From contig NZ_CP050022.2 in assembly GCF_011602485.2 (NCBI RefSeq), positions 7,522,001-7,586,000 on the forward strand: a DNA stretch of 64,000 nucleotides, given 5' to 3'. The stretch comes from Bradyrhizobium sp. 1(2017). Its GTDB lineage: Bacteria > Pseudomonadota > Alphaproteobacteria > Rhizobiales > Xanthobacteraceae. Positions 34,678-43,585 of the stretch are shown piece by piece. Position 1 is the stretch's first letter, and each line of letters begins with the position of its first letter. The position numbers were made by a program, and so were the translations under genes. The notes below the pieces were generated by a model. That model was not told the DNA's origin and made no database searches. It saw only the letters and a list, made by a program, of their open reading frames with translations.

Positions 34678-36545
34678 GCAAACGTTCGATCGCCACCGTC
34701 TCCCTCTCGGGTGCCCTCGACGAAAAGCTCCGCGCCATCGCAGCCGCCGGCTTCGATGCCGTCGAGATCTTCGAGAACGATCTGCTGTCGTTCGGCGCGG
34801 GCCCGCGCGACATCGCAAAGCTCTGCAAGGATCTCGATCTTGCGATCTGCGCGTTCCAGCCGTTTCGCGATTTCGAGGGCATGCCCGAGCCGCAGCGTGC
34901 GCGCAACTTTGCCCGCGCGGAGCGGAAGTTCGATTTGATGCAGGAGCTCGGCACCGATCTGTTGCTGATCTGCTCAAACGTCTCGCCCGCCTCGCTCGGC
35001 GGCATCGACCGCGCCGCTGACGATTTTCGCGAGCTCGGCGAGCGCGCCGCGAAACGTGGCTTGCGCGTCGGCTACGAGGCGCTGGCCTGGGGCCGCCATG
35101 TCAACGACTATCGCGATGCGTGGGAGATCGTGCGGCGCGCCGATCATCCCGCGATCGGCGTCATCCTCGACAGTTTTCACGCGCTGGCGCCCGGTTTTCC
35201 GACCCGTGCAATGGCCTCGATCCCCGGCGACAAGATCTTTCTGGTCCAGCTTGCGGACGCGCCGAAGCTGGAGCTCGACATCCTGTCCTGGAGCCGGCAC
35301 TTTCGCTCCTTCCCCGGCCAGGGCGACCTGCCGGTCGGCGAGTTCATGGCTACGATCGCGGCGACCGGCTATGCCGGGCCCCTGTCGCTGGAGATCTTCA
35401 ACGACCAGTTCCGCGCCGGCTCGGCCGCGCAGACCGCGATCGACGGCCTGCGCTCGCTGATCCTGCTGGAAGACCAGCTTGCGCCGGACTGGCCAAAGCT
35501 TGTCCGCGAGCCGCTAGCGCCGAAGGCCAAGAGCGGCGGCACGGGCTTCATCGAGTTTGCCGTCAACGAGACCAAGGCCGCCGAACTCGCGCGCCTGTTC
35601 TCGCAACTCGGTTTCCGCAAGTCCGGCAAGCATCGCAGCAAGGCGGTGGAGCGCTGGTCGCAAGGCAAGGTCGAACTCGTGATCAATTGCGAGACCGACG
35701 GTTTTGCGCATTCGCATTACGTCACGCACGGTCCCGGCGTCTGCGCGATCGCGCTCGACGTCGACAATGCCGGCCTTGCCATGCAGCGCGCCGAGGCGCT
35801 GAAGGCACGCACCTTCTACCAGCCGGTCGGGCCGGGCGAGCTGGAGATTCCGGCAATCCACGGCGTCGGCGGCAGCCTGCTCTATTTCCTGGATCAGGCC
35901 GGCAAGAACTGGGACACGGATTTCGAGCCGGTTGCGGGCAACGCAGACAACGATGCGCTGATCGCCGTCGATCACATCGCGCAATCGATGCCCTATGACG
36001 AGATGCTGTCCTGGCTGCTGTTCTACACCGGCATCCTCGACCTCAAGCGACTGCCGCAGATGGAGATCGCCGATCCCAGGGGCCTCGTGCAGAGCCAGGC
36101 CATCATCAATGCCGACCAGAGCCTACGCTTCGTGCTCAACGGCTCCTCCGCCAACCGTACCCTGCCGTCGCGCTTCATCTCCGAGTTCTTCGGCTCGGGC
36201 GTCCAGCACATCGCGTTCTCGTGCCGGGACATCTTTGCGACGGTCGCCGAAATGCGTCAGCGCGGCGCGGACTTCCTGGATATCCCCGACAATTACTACG
36301 ACGACATCGAAGCCAAATACGACCTTGCGCCCGAGCTGATGGCCCAGCTGCGCGCCAACCACATCCTCTACGACCGCGAGGGCGACGGCGAATTCTTCCA
36401 GGTCTACACCCACATCTTCGACGAGCGCTTCTTCTTCGAGATCGTCGAGCGGAGGAGCTATCAGGGCTTCGGTGCGGCAAATGCGGGTATCAGACTCGCA
36501 GCGCAGGCCCGCGAAGTGCGCCCCGCGAGCGTGCCGCGGGTGTGA
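34674..36545 (+). CDS. quiC: 3-Dehydroshikimate dehydratase QuiC (TIM barrel plus HPPD-like domain)
   Basis: The 623-residue protein converts 3-dehydroshikimate to protocatechuate. The N-terminal sugar-isomerase-like TIM barrel (1-280) has metal ligands Glu135, Asp166, Gln192 and Glu240, each one higher than those recalled for Pseudomonas putida QuiC1. The C-terminal half (about 290-600) is a two-module VOC domain like 4-hydroxyphenylpyruvate dioxygenase with His in VDHIAQ, His in QHIAFS and Glu in FEIVER. The start overlaps the upstream gene as ATGA. This fusion is typical of proteobacterial QuiC. Protocatechuate-cleaving genes are not in the window. Confidence 0.92.
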   Translation: MSKRSIATVSLSGALDEKLRAIAAAGFDAVEIFENDLLSFGAGPRDIAKLCKDLDLAICAFQPFRDFEGMPEPQRARNFARAERKFDLMQELGTDLLLICSNVSPASLGGIDRAADDFRELGERAAKRGLRVGYEALAWGRHVNDYRDAWEIVRRADHPAIGVILDSFHALAPGFPTRAMASIPGDKIFLVQLADAPKLELDILSWSRHFRSFPGQGDLPVGEFMATIAATGYAGPLSLEIFNDQFRAGSAAQTAIDGLRSLILLEDQLAPDWPKLVREPLAPKAKSGGTGFIEFAVNETKAAELARLFSQLGFRKSGKHRSKAVERWSQGKVELVINCETDGFAHSHYVTHGPGVCAIALDVDNAGLAMQRAEALKARTFYQPVGPGELEIPAIHGVGGSLLYFLDQAGKNWDTDFEPVAGNADNDALIAVDHIAQSMPYDEMLSWLLFYTGILDLKRLPQMEIADPRGLVQSQAIINADQSLRFVLNGSSANRTLPSRFISEFFGSGVQHIAFSCRDIFATVAEMRQRGADFLDIPDNYYDDIEAKYDLAPELMAQLRANHILYDREGDGEFFQVYTHIFDERFFFEIVERRSYQGFGAANAGIRLAAQAREVRPASVPRV

Positions 36546-36585
36546 AGCGGGTGCGGCGGCCGTCGCGCCGCGCCCGCTGCAACGG

Positions 36586-36897
36586 CTATGTCGCAATCTT
36601 TCGGCGAATGGAGCGGATCGCGTCCGCTGACGTCAACGCAGCACGCCACTCGCCATCAGGCAGATTGCCGAGCAGGTTCGAGAGTTCGACCGCGAGCGCC
36701 CGAAGCCGCGCATTCTCCTCGAGCAACCGCAAGATCTCGTTTGACGGCGCTTCATCGTCGTCGAAGTCATCCAGAAGCTGTGGCGACAGACGTTCGAGAG
36801 CATCACCGGACATAACGTCGTCCGCGGTTGAATTCATTTTCCGCGTCTTGCTGTGCGGCAAATCTTTATCAGTCATTGGCAAGTCCCCCAAGGACAT
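36586..36897 (-). CDS. Small acidic coiled-coil protein (hypothetical)
   Basis: This 103-residue protein has an acidic middle (DDFDDDEAPS) followed by a leucine-rich helix (residues 52-76) with coiled-coil spacing around ILRLLEENARLRALAVELSNLL. Alternative ATGs at 36876 and further in are possible. It is convergent with quiC and stands alone. Small proteins of this look are widespread in Bradyrhizobium but have no known role. Confidence 0.65.
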   Translation of the reverse strand: MSLGDLPMTDKDLPHSKTRKMNSTADDVMSGDALERLSPQLLDDFDDDEAPSNEILRLLEENARLRALAVELSNLLGNLPDGEWRAALTSADAIRSIRRKIAT

Positions 36898-37043
36898 GCC
36901 CCCGGCCTTTATTCAGGCAGGTTCGAGTGAGTCGCGGGCGAATTTGAGTCTGAAATCGGACCGCCCCGCGACCGTGCGCGGACACAGGTCGTACGAAAGC
37001 TGTCATAAATCGGGCGCGGACCTCGCCGCATGCGACAGAAGGT

Positions 37044-37079
37044 CCTCCCCCTCTCCCCGCAAGCGGGGAGAGGGGGAGG
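37044..37079 (-). terminator. 17-bp perfect hairpin after the binding-protein gene
   Basis: Arms CCTCCCCCTCTCCCCGC (37044-37060) and its exact complement (37063-37079) surround a two-base loop, nine bases past the stop codon at 37088. It is a likely transcription barrier for the leftward gene and shares the CTCTCCCC core with repeat family E. Confidence 0.7.
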
Positions 37080-37087
37080 TCGTCACC

Positions 37088-38260
37088 TCACTTCATCTTG
37101 CACTTGTCGTGGAAGCGATCCTGATCGTTCTCCACGATGGTGGCGACGGTCTTCAGCGCCAGCTGGCCTTCGGAGTCCTTGACCACGTCCTGGAGATAGA
37201 AGCTCTGCACCGGGATGTGGTTGTTGCCGAACTTGAACGCGCCGCGGAGCGACTTGAAGTTGGCCTTCTCCATCTCGGCCTTCATCGCGTCCTTCTTGCT
37301 GGTGTCGCCCTTCACCGCGACCACCGCGCTGTTGATGAGCTGGGCCGCGTCATAGGATTGCGCGCCGTAATAGGTCGGCCGCAGGCCGGTGTACTTCTTG
37401 CGATAGTCGGCAACGAAGCGCTTGTTCTGCTCGTTGGGGAGATCGTTGACCCATTCCTGCGCGCCGGGAACCCCTAACGCGTTCTCCTTCTGGAGCGGCA
37501 GCGACAGCTCGTCGATGGTGAAGGCGGTGTAGAGCGGCATCGTGCTCTTCAGGCCGGCCTGGGCATATTGATTGAGGAACTGCACGCCGGCGGCACCGGG
37601 ATAGAACACGAAGATCGACTCGGCCCCGGAAGCGCGGGCCTTGGAGAGCTCGGCCGAGAAGTCGAGCTGGCTCGGCCAGACCGTGTACTCCTCGCCCTTG
37701 ACCTCGCCCTTGAAGGTGCTCTTCAGGCCCGCGAGCATGTCCTTGCCGGCCGCGTAGTTCGGCCCGATCAGGAACACGCTCTTGACGCCCTTCTGGTTCA
37801 TGTAGAGGCCCATGGCCTGCGGCGTCTGGTCGTTCTGCCAGGAGGTCGAGAACACGTAAGGCGAGCACAGCTCGCCCGCGAGCTGCGACGGGCCGGCATT
37901 GGCCGAGATCAGGAAGGTCTGGGAGTCCACCGCGGTCTTGAGCGAGGCCAGCAGCACGTTCGACCAGATGTAGCCGACGATGAAGTCGACCTTGTCGGAC
38001 TGCACCAGCTTCTCGGTCTTCTGCTTGCCGACGTCGGGCTTCTGTCCGTCGTCCTCGTAGATGACCTCGACCGGCTTGCCGTTCATCTTGCGGCCGAGAT
38101 GATCGAGCGCGAGCTCGAAGGAATTGCGCATGTCGTTACCGATCACGGCGGTCGGGCCGCTGAAGGTCGAAACGAACCCGATCTTGATGGTGTCGCCGGC
38201 AGATGCCGGGCCTGCCAGCACCAGCGCCGCTGCGCCCGCCAGCCAGAATGCCGTCCTCAT
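37088..38260 (-). CDS. ABC transporter substrate-binding protein (orphan, LivK type)
   Basis: The 390-residue periplasmic binding protein has a signal peptide ending GPASA and a type I binding fold. The ATG at 38260 is preceded by GGAGGGGAG. No permease or ATPase genes lie next to it, so it must use a transporter encoded elsewhere, possibly the livHMGF set at 21-24 kb that lacks a binding protein. Related proteins bind aromatic acids such as hydroxybenzoates or phenylpropanoids; the ligand here is inferred from context. It diverges from the NDH-2 gene. Confidence 0.88.
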   Translation of the reverse strand: MRTAFWLAGAAALVLAGPASAGDTIKIGFVSTFSGPTAVIGNDMRNSFELALDHLGRKMNGKPVEVIYEDDGQKPDVGKQKTEKLVQSDKVDFIVGYIWSNVLLASLKTAVDSQTFLISANAGPSQLAGELCSPYVFSTSWQNDQTPQAMGLYMNQKGVKSVFLIGPNYAAGKDMLAGLKSTFKGEVKGEEYTVWPSQLDFSAELSKARASGAESIFVFYPGAAGVQFLNQYAQAGLKSTMPLYTAFTIDELSLPLQKENALGVPGAQEWVNDLPNEQNKRFVADYRKKYTGLRPTYYGAQSYDAAQLINSAVVAVKGDTSKKDAMKAEMEKANFKSLRGAFKFGNNHIPVQSFYLQDVVKDSEGQLALKTVATIVENDQDRFHDKCKMK

Positions 38261-38559
38261 AACCACTCCCCTCCTTATTATCGGTCCCGTAAGGCGGGTG
38301 ATCGCCGCCCCGGGCCAGTCTCTATTGAACGCAAAATCTGTCGCACCGCCAATGGCTCAGCGGCCGCTCCTGCACCATATTTCGCCCCAATCGGCGATGG
38401 CAAGAAATATAATTCTACTTACTTCGGCCTAGGCTGCGGCGCTTTTTCGCGCCGCATCGATGCCTTAGGCCTATCCGGCCATTGATGAGGGCTATTGGAC
38501 CGCAGCCCCCAATCCGCACTTAAATGAGCAGGAAGAGCAGCGAGATTCGAGGGCGCATC

Positions 38560-39822
38560 ATGACCACGACACCGCATCGCGTCGTCATCGTCGGAGCCGG
38601 CTTTGGCGGGCTGGAGACGACCTACCGGCTCGCTGGTACGCCGGTCGAGGTCACGCTGATCGACCGCCGCAACCACCATCTGTTCCAGCCGCTGCTCTAC
38701 CAGGTCGCGACCGCCTCGCTGGCGACCAGCGAGATCGCCTGGCCGATCCGACATCTCATGCGCGGCCGGCGCGAGGTGACGACACTGTTTGCGACCGTGA
38801 GCGGCGTCGATGCGGCAAGGCGGTGCGTGCTGATCGACGACGGCAGCGAGGTGCCTTACGACACCCTGGTGCTCGCGACCGGGGCGCGGCACGCCTATTT
38901 CGGCCATGACGAATGGGAGGCCTGGGCGCCGGGCCTGAAGACGCTGGAGGACGCGACCACGCTGCGGCGTCACATCCTCGTGGCGTTCGAGCGCGCCGAA
39001 CGCGAGACGGATCCCGCCCGGCGCGCGGCACGGCTGACCTTCGTCATCGTCGGTGCCGGCCCGACCGGTGTCGAGCTCGCCGGTACCATCGCCGAGATGG
39101 CGCATCACACCCTGCCCGCCGACTTCCGCAACATCGACACGACGAAAGCGCGCGTGGTGCTGATCGAGGCCGGCCCGCGTGTGCTCGCAGGCTTTCCCGA
39201 CGAGCTCTCGGCCTACGCGCAGGCCTCGCTGGAAAAGATCGGCGTCGAGGTGGTGCTCGGGCAGGCGGTTACCGAGATCAATCGGGAGGGCGTGGTGTTC
39301 GGCGGCAGACTGCTGGAGGCAAAGACACGGATCTGGGCCGCCGGCGTGCGCGCCTCGCCGGCCGCAGAATGGCTGGGCGCGCCAAGTGATCGCGCCGGGC
39401 GCGTGCAGGTCGAGGCCGACCTGACGATTCCAGGCCATCCCGAGATCTTTGCGATCGGCGACACCGTCAGCATCAACGCCTGGGACGGCAAGCCCGTGCC
39501 CGGCATCGCACCGGCGGCGAAGCAGCAAGGCCGCCACGTCGCCGAGACCATCAAGGCGCGGCTCCGCGGACAGACCAAGGGCGCATTCCGCTACAAGCAC
39601 GCCGGCAGCCTCGCGCAGATCGGCAAGCGGCTCGCGGTGATCGACTTCGGCAAGGTCAAGCTGCGCGGCACCATCGCATGGTGGATCTGGGGCATCGCCC
39701 ACATCTACTTCCTGATCGGCCTCCGCCACCGTCTCAGCGTCGCACTGAGCTGGCTCTGGATCTACGCGCGAGATCAGCGGGCGGCGAGGTTGATCACGCA
39801 GGGGTCAAGCAAGGTGGTGTAG
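38560..39822 (+). CDS. Type II NADH:quinone oxidoreductase (NDH-2)
   Basis: The 420-residue flavoprotein has an FAD-binding GAGFGGLE motif near the N-terminus, an NADH-binding GAGPTGVELAG motif at about residues 163-173 and a C-terminal hydrophobic membrane-associated region (WWIWGIAHIYFLIGLRHR). It passes electrons from NADH to quinone without pumping protons. ATG 38560 was chosen because GAGGG sits seven bases before it; an upstream ATG at 38524 lacks a ribosome site. It might help reoxidise NADH from aromatic catabolism, but it is a general respiratory enzyme. Confidence 0.9.
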   Translation: MTTTPHRVVIVGAGFGGLETTYRLAGTPVEVTLIDRRNHHLFQPLLYQVATASLATSEIAWPIRHLMRGRREVTTLFATVSGVDAARRCVLIDDGSEVPYDTLVLATGARHAYFGHDEWEAWAPGLKTLEDATTLRRHILVAFERAERETDPARRAARLTFVIVGAGPTGVELAGTIAEMAHHTLPADFRNIDTTKARVVLIEAGPRVLAGFPDELSAYAQASLEKIGVEVVLGQAVTEINREGVVFGGRLLEAKTRIWAAGVRASPAAEWLGAPSDRAGRVQVEADLTIPGHPEIFAIGDTVSINAWDGKPVPGIAPAAKQQGRHVAETIKARLRGQTKGAFRYKHAGSLAQIGKRLAVIDFGKVKLRGTIAWWIWGIAHIYFLIGLRHRLSVALSWLWIYARDQRAARLITQGSSKVV

Positions 39823-39830
39823 CCTTTCTT

Positions 39831-39970
39831 CCTTCTCCCTTGTGGGAGAAGGTGGCGCGAAGCGCCGGATGAGGGGTCTCTCTCTCCACTTGCAAGACCA
39901 TTCGTGAGGAGAGAGACCCCTCACCCGGCTTCGCCCACGCGAAGCCACCCTCTCCCACAAGGGGAGAGGG
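39831..39970. repeat. Palindromic intergenic repeat family E, copy 1
   Basis: A 140-bp element between the NDH-2 gene and the convergent binding-protein gene. Outer arms are CTTCTCCCTTGTGGGAG and CTCTCCCACAAGGGGAGAG; an inner pair is GAGGGGTCTCTCT and AGAGAGACCCCTC. A copy with the same plan is at 54872-54998. It is suitable as a bidirectional terminator. Confidence 0.85.
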
Positions 39971-39990
39971 TGCAGTGGCGCTCGCGGCCG

Positions 39991-41202
39991 CTACTTCACC
40001 AGCTCGCACCCGCCTTCCGCCAGCGGGCGGAAGGCCTGATCCGCGGGGATGGTCGAGACCAGCTTGTAATAATCGTACGGATATTTCGACTCCTCCGGCT
40101 TCTTCACCTCGAACAGGTACATCGGGTGCACGACACGGCCGTCCTGGCGGATGGTGGTGTCGCCGAACAGCTTGTCCTTGCCTTTGAACTTCTTCATCTC
40201 TGGCACGACGTTCTTGGCGTTGTCGCTGCCGGTGGCGGCGACGGCGTTGAGATAAGCGAGCGTGGAGGCGTAAACGCCGGCCTGGTTGCCGCTCGGCATC
40301 TTGCCGTTCATGCCGGGCCGGACGGCGAACCGCTTGGCGAACGTCCGGGTGTCCTCGTTCATGTCCCAGTAGAAGGCTTCCATGAGCTGAAGGCCCTGGG
40401 CAACCTTGATGCCCATGCCGTGAACGTCGTTGATGAAGAGCAGGAAGGCGACGAGCTTCTGGCCGCTCTGCTGGATACCGAACTCGGCAGCCTGCTTTAC
40501 GGCGTTGATGGTGTCACCGCCGGCATTGGCGAGGCCGATCACCTGCGCTTTCGAGCTCTGCGCCTGCAGCAGGAAGGACGCGAAATCGGAGGTGCCGAGC
40601 GGATGCTTGGACGAGCCCAGCACCTTGCCGCCGTGTCCCTCAATGTACTTCTGCGCCTCCGCTTCGATACCCTTGCCGAGCGCATAGTCGACCGTGAGGA
40701 AATACCACTCCTTGCCGCCGCGCGACATCATCGCCGCTGCCGTGGTGTTGCCGGTCGCCCAGGCGTCGTTGACCCATTGGATCGTATTGGGCGAACAAGC
40801 CTTGCCGGTGAGGTCGGAGCTCGCGGTCGAGGATGCCAGGAAGGTCATGCGGCTATCGCGCAGCAGTGAGTTGATGGAAAGGCCCACGGCCGAGTTCGGC
40901 ACGTCGACGATGGCATCGACGCCTTCGACATCGAGCCATTTTCGCGCGATGGCGTTGCCGACATCGGCCTTGTTCTGGTGATCGGCGTAGACGATCTCGA
41001 CCTTGATGCCCTTGCCGCCGCCGTTGAAGTCCTCCGCCGCCATGCGCGCGGCCTCAACCGAGCCCATGCCGTTGGTGTCCTGGAAGATGCCGGAAATATC
41101 GTTGAGCACGCCGACGCGCACGACATTGTCGGATATCTGGGCGCTCGCCGCTCCGGTCATCAGGCTCGCAGCCAGTGCGAGCGTCCACTTCAGATGTTTC
41201 AT
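39991..41202 (-). CDS. ABC transporter substrate-binding protein (orphan, LivK type)
   Basis: The 403-residue protein has a signal peptide ending AASAQ and a type I periplasmic binding fold. Two ATGs are adjacent; the second (41202) has the better spacing from GGGGAGG. It precedes no permease genes but lies just downstream of the ferredoxin and P450 genes on the same strand. In Rhodopseudomonas the P450 of this type acts on methoxybenzoates, so this protein may bind such acids; that is inference. Confidence 0.88.
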   Translation of the reverse strand: MKHLKWTLALAASLMTGAASAQISDNVVRVGVLNDISGIFQDTNGMGSVEAARMAAEDFNGGGKGIKVEIVYADHQNKADVGNAIARKWLDVEGVDAIVDVPNSAVGLSINSLLRDSRMTFLASSTASSDLTGKACSPNTIQWVNDAWATGNTTAAAMMSRGGKEWYFLTVDYALGKGIEAEAQKYIEGHGGKVLGSSKHPLGTSDFASFLLQAQSSKAQVIGLANAGGDTINAVKQAAEFGIQQSGQKLVAFLLFINDVHGMGIKVAQGLQLMEAFYWDMNEDTRTFAKRFAVRPGMNGKMPSGNQAGVYASTLAYLNAVAATGSDNAKNVVPEMKKFKGKDKLFGDTTIRQDGRVVHPMYLFEVKKPEESKYPYDYYKLVSTIPADQAFRPLAEGGCELVK

Positions 41203-41260
41203 CATTCCCTCCCCTGTTGGATGTGTTGCCACGCCGATCGTTGCCGGCGCGTTTCGGACG

Positions 41261-41302
41261 TCAGACTTGCAGCTTCAGACTTGCCTTTTCAGACTTGCCG
41301 CT
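41261..41302. repeat. Three tandem 14-bp repeats at the ferredoxin stop codon
   Basis: Units TCAGACTTGCAGCT, TCAGACTTGCCTTT and TCAGACTTGCCGCT follow each other without gaps. The third unit holds the stop codon and last codons of the ferredoxin gene, and each unit offers a TCA, read as a TGA stop on the minus strand. Slippage here would change the ferredoxin C-terminus. Confidence 0.8.
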
Positions 41303-41612
41303 GCGGCAGTCGCAGCACGAGGCCGTCGAGCGCCGGCGTGACCTGAATCTGACAGGACAGCCGACTGTTCGGCAGCCGCTCGCTCGCGGTGCCGTCAAGC
41401 AGCGCATCCTCGTCGTCGGCCACGTCGGGCAGGCGCGTGAGCCAGTCGTCGTCGACATAGACGTGGCAGGTTGCGCACATGGCGTTCCCGCCGCATTCGG
41501 CCAGAATGCCGTCGAGACCGTGGCGGGTCGCGGCCTGCATGGCGCTTTCGCCGTCACCGGTCTCGACGCGGTCGGACCTGCCGTCCGGATGGATGAAAGT
41601 GATGGCGGGCAT
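41289..41612 (-). CDS. [2Fe-2S] ferredoxin, P450 redox partner (Pux-like)
   Basis: The 107-residue protein is a vertebrate/adrenodoxin-type ferredoxin. Cluster ligands are Cys40, Cys46, Cys49 and Cys87, in the pattern C-x5-C-x2-C and a distal C. Position right after the CYP199A-type P450 gene (11-base gap) identifies it as the likely electron donor, as palustrisredoxin is for CYP199A2. A ferredoxin reductase is not encoded in the window. The ATG at 41612 was chosen because the ferredoxin fold starts directly there. Confidence 0.92.
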   Translation of the reverse strand: MPAITFIHPDGRSDRVETGDGESAMQAATRHGLDGILAECGGNAMCATCHVYVDDDWLTRLPDVADDEDALLDGTASERLPNSRLSCQIQVTPALDGLVLRLPQRQV

Positions 41613-41623
41613 GAAACTCCTCG

Positions 41624-42844
41624 TCAGGCCGGGGTGATGGTGACGGGCAGGCTGTCGAGCCCGCGCAGCGTGTTGTTGAAGCGGCGTTTCGGCTCGCCTG
41701 AAATTTCGATCTTGGCGATGCGCCGCGCCAGCGCAGTCAGCATCACCTCGCCTTCGAGGCGGGCGACGAGTTGCCCGACGCACATATGGATGCCGGAGCC
41801 GAAGCCGACATGACCAGATGTGCGGCGGGTGATGTCGTAATTGTCGGGCTTGTCCCAGCGCCGGGGATCGCGATTGGCGGCGGCGAGGAACATCAGCACC
41901 TTCTCGCCTTCGCCGATGCTCGCGCCGGACAGCTCAACCTCCCGTGCGGTGGTGCGGAAGAAGGTCTGCACCGGGCTTTCGAAGCGCACGGCCTCCTCGA
42001 AAGCGCCGCGCGCGAGCGTGGGATCCTCGCGCAGGCGCTGCCATTGATCCGGGAAGCGCGCGAGACAATAGACGGCGGCGCCGATGCCGTTGACGGTGGT
42101 GTCGAGGCCGGCCGACAGCAGCGAGCGCACCAGCAGCGGCGCTTCGCTCGCCGTGATCTCGCCGTCGTCGACACGGGCGTGGATGCAGGCTCCGAATCCG
42201 CCGGGCGCAAGATTCTCGCGCTGGCACTGCTCGGTGACATAGGCCTGGTGCGGCGCCGAGCGCTCGATCGCCTCCTGGCGCAGCTGGTTGGGCGGACCGA
42301 ACGCGTTGAACACCACGCTCGCATAGGGGATCAGATGCTCGCGCCCGTCAGGCTTCAGCCCGAGCGCGTCCGGAAAGATCGAAAGCGGATAGGCCTCGGC
42401 CAGATCCGCGATCGCATCGAAGCTGCGCTTCTCCAGCAGCGCATCGACCCGCGCCTCGGCTGCCGCAGCAAAGCGGTCGCGCACCTGCTTCATCACGGTC
42501 GGCGACAGCACCTTCGACAGCACGGCGCGGGTGCGGGTGTGCGCGGGCGGATCGGCCTCCAGGATCAGGCTCGGCGGCCGCCACGGCGTCTCCTTCTTGA
42601 AGTCACTGAGGCCGACGCCCCGGCTGGAGCAGAAGGTCGCAGGATCGTTCAGCACCGCATGAACCTCGGCGTAGCGCGCCACGCCATAGACATTCCATTT
42701 GTCGAGATAGACCACCGGCCCGGCCTCCCGCAGCAACTCATGCGTGGGATAGGGATCGGCAAAAAAGCTCATCGCGAAGGGGTCGACGTCCAGATGCGGG
42801 ACGGAAGCGACGCCGGACGATACCGAGGAGCCGGATGCGGTCAT
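41624..42844 (-). CDS. Cytochrome P450, CYP199A family (4-methoxybenzoate O-demethylase type)
   Basis: The 406-residue P450 has the heme-binding motif FGSGIHMCVGQ with Cys355, ExxR at Glu284-Arg287, and the oxygen-activation segment AGLDTTVN with Asp248-Thr249. Residues known to hold the substrate carboxylate in CYP199A4 (Arg92, Ser95, Arg243, Ser244, Ser247, from memory) appear here at a constant offset as Arg89, Ser92, Arg240, Ser241 and Ser244. This argues for para-substituted benzoates, especially demethylation of 4-methoxybenzoate to 4-hydroxybenzoate. GGAGG precedes the start. A MarR gene diverges. Confidence 0.93.
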   Translation of the reverse strand: MTASGSSVSSGVASVPHLDVDPFAMSFFADPYPTHELLREAGPVVYLDKWNVYGVARYAEVHAVLNDPATFCSSRGVGLSDFKKETPWRPPSLILEADPPAHTRTRAVLSKVLSPTVMKQVRDRFAAAAEARVDALLEKRSFDAIADLAEAYPLSIFPDALGLKPDGREHLIPYASVVFNAFGPPNQLRQEAIERSAPHQAYVTEQCQRENLAPGGFGACIHARVDDGEITASEAPLLVRSLLSAGLDTTVNGIGAAVYCLARFPDQWQRLREDPTLARGAFEEAVRFESPVQTFFRTTAREVELSGASIGEGEKVLMFLAAANRDPRRWDKPDNYDITRRTSGHVGFGSGIHMCVGQLVARLEGEVMLTALARRIAKIEISGEPKRRFNNTLRGLDSLPVTITPA

Positions 42845-42927
42845 GGGAGACCTCCCTCATTTTGAACTTGTGAAAGGGCGGCGCATGCCCTTAGGTCACG
42901 AGGCCCGCCGCGAGTCAGAAGCCCGAC

Positions 42928-43434
42928 ATGCCTGTGCCTTCGACCAGATCCCGCCCTAAGCCTGCGCCCACTGACGTCGGACCAACGCTCGATCTCGACC
43001 GTTACGTCCCGGCGTTCGTCACCTTCATCGCCAACAAGCTCTCGAACAGCGCGACCGCATTCTATCAGCGGCAATTCGGCGTCAACGTCACGGAATGGCG
43101 GATCATGTCGCTGCTGGCGATCGAGCCCGGCATTCCCGCCTCGCGCATCTGCCACGTCATCGGCTTCGACAAGGGGCCGGTGAGCCGGACGCTCGCGGGG
43201 CTCGAGAAGCGCGGGCTGGTGTCGATCCGCACCGACCCGAACGACGGCCGCACCCATTCGATCTCGCTGACCGCGAAGGGCCGCACCACCCATGACAAGG
43301 TGATCGTCGCCGCCCTCGAGCGCGAGCGGCGCCTGTTGTCCTGCCTCAGCAAGGACGAGCGCGAGGTGCTGATCGATCTCTTGCGCCGGCTGCACGAAAA
43401 TCTCGGCGCGGTCACCAGAGGCACCGAGGCCTGA
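42928..43434 (+). CDS. MarR-family transcriptional regulator
   Basis: The 168-residue protein has a MarR winged helix (about residues 60-120) with the DNA-reading region SRICHVIGFDKGPVSRTLAGL and wing DPNDGRTHSISLT. It diverges from the P450 gene across an 83-base gap, so it likely represses the P450-ferredoxin pair and itself, with an aromatic acid or its CoA ester as effector. Effector and operator are not visible. Confidence 0.88.
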   Translation: MPVPSTRSRPKPAPTDVGPTLDLDRYVPAFVTFIANKLSNSATAFYQRQFGVNVTEWRIMSLLAIEPGIPASRICHVIGFDKGPVSRTLAGLEKRGLVSIRTDPNDGRTHSISLTAKGRTTHDKVIVAALERERRLLSCLSKDEREVLIDLLRRLHENLGAVTRGTEA

Positions 43435-43585
43435 CGGGCCGCGCGCGGGACGCCGGGTCCCGTCAACCTCAATCATGCGTCGGCCATTGCCGACGGCCTT
43501 CGTTCCGCCGCGCATTGCTTCCTCCAGAAAGGGGTGCAGCGGTTTGCCCGCCGTCATCCTTGTCTGGAACGGTTCGCATAGATTA

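Noticed and set aside
41261..41302. CRISPR-like direct repeats
   Set aside because: Units are contiguous 14-mers with no spacers, so this is a simple tandem repeat.
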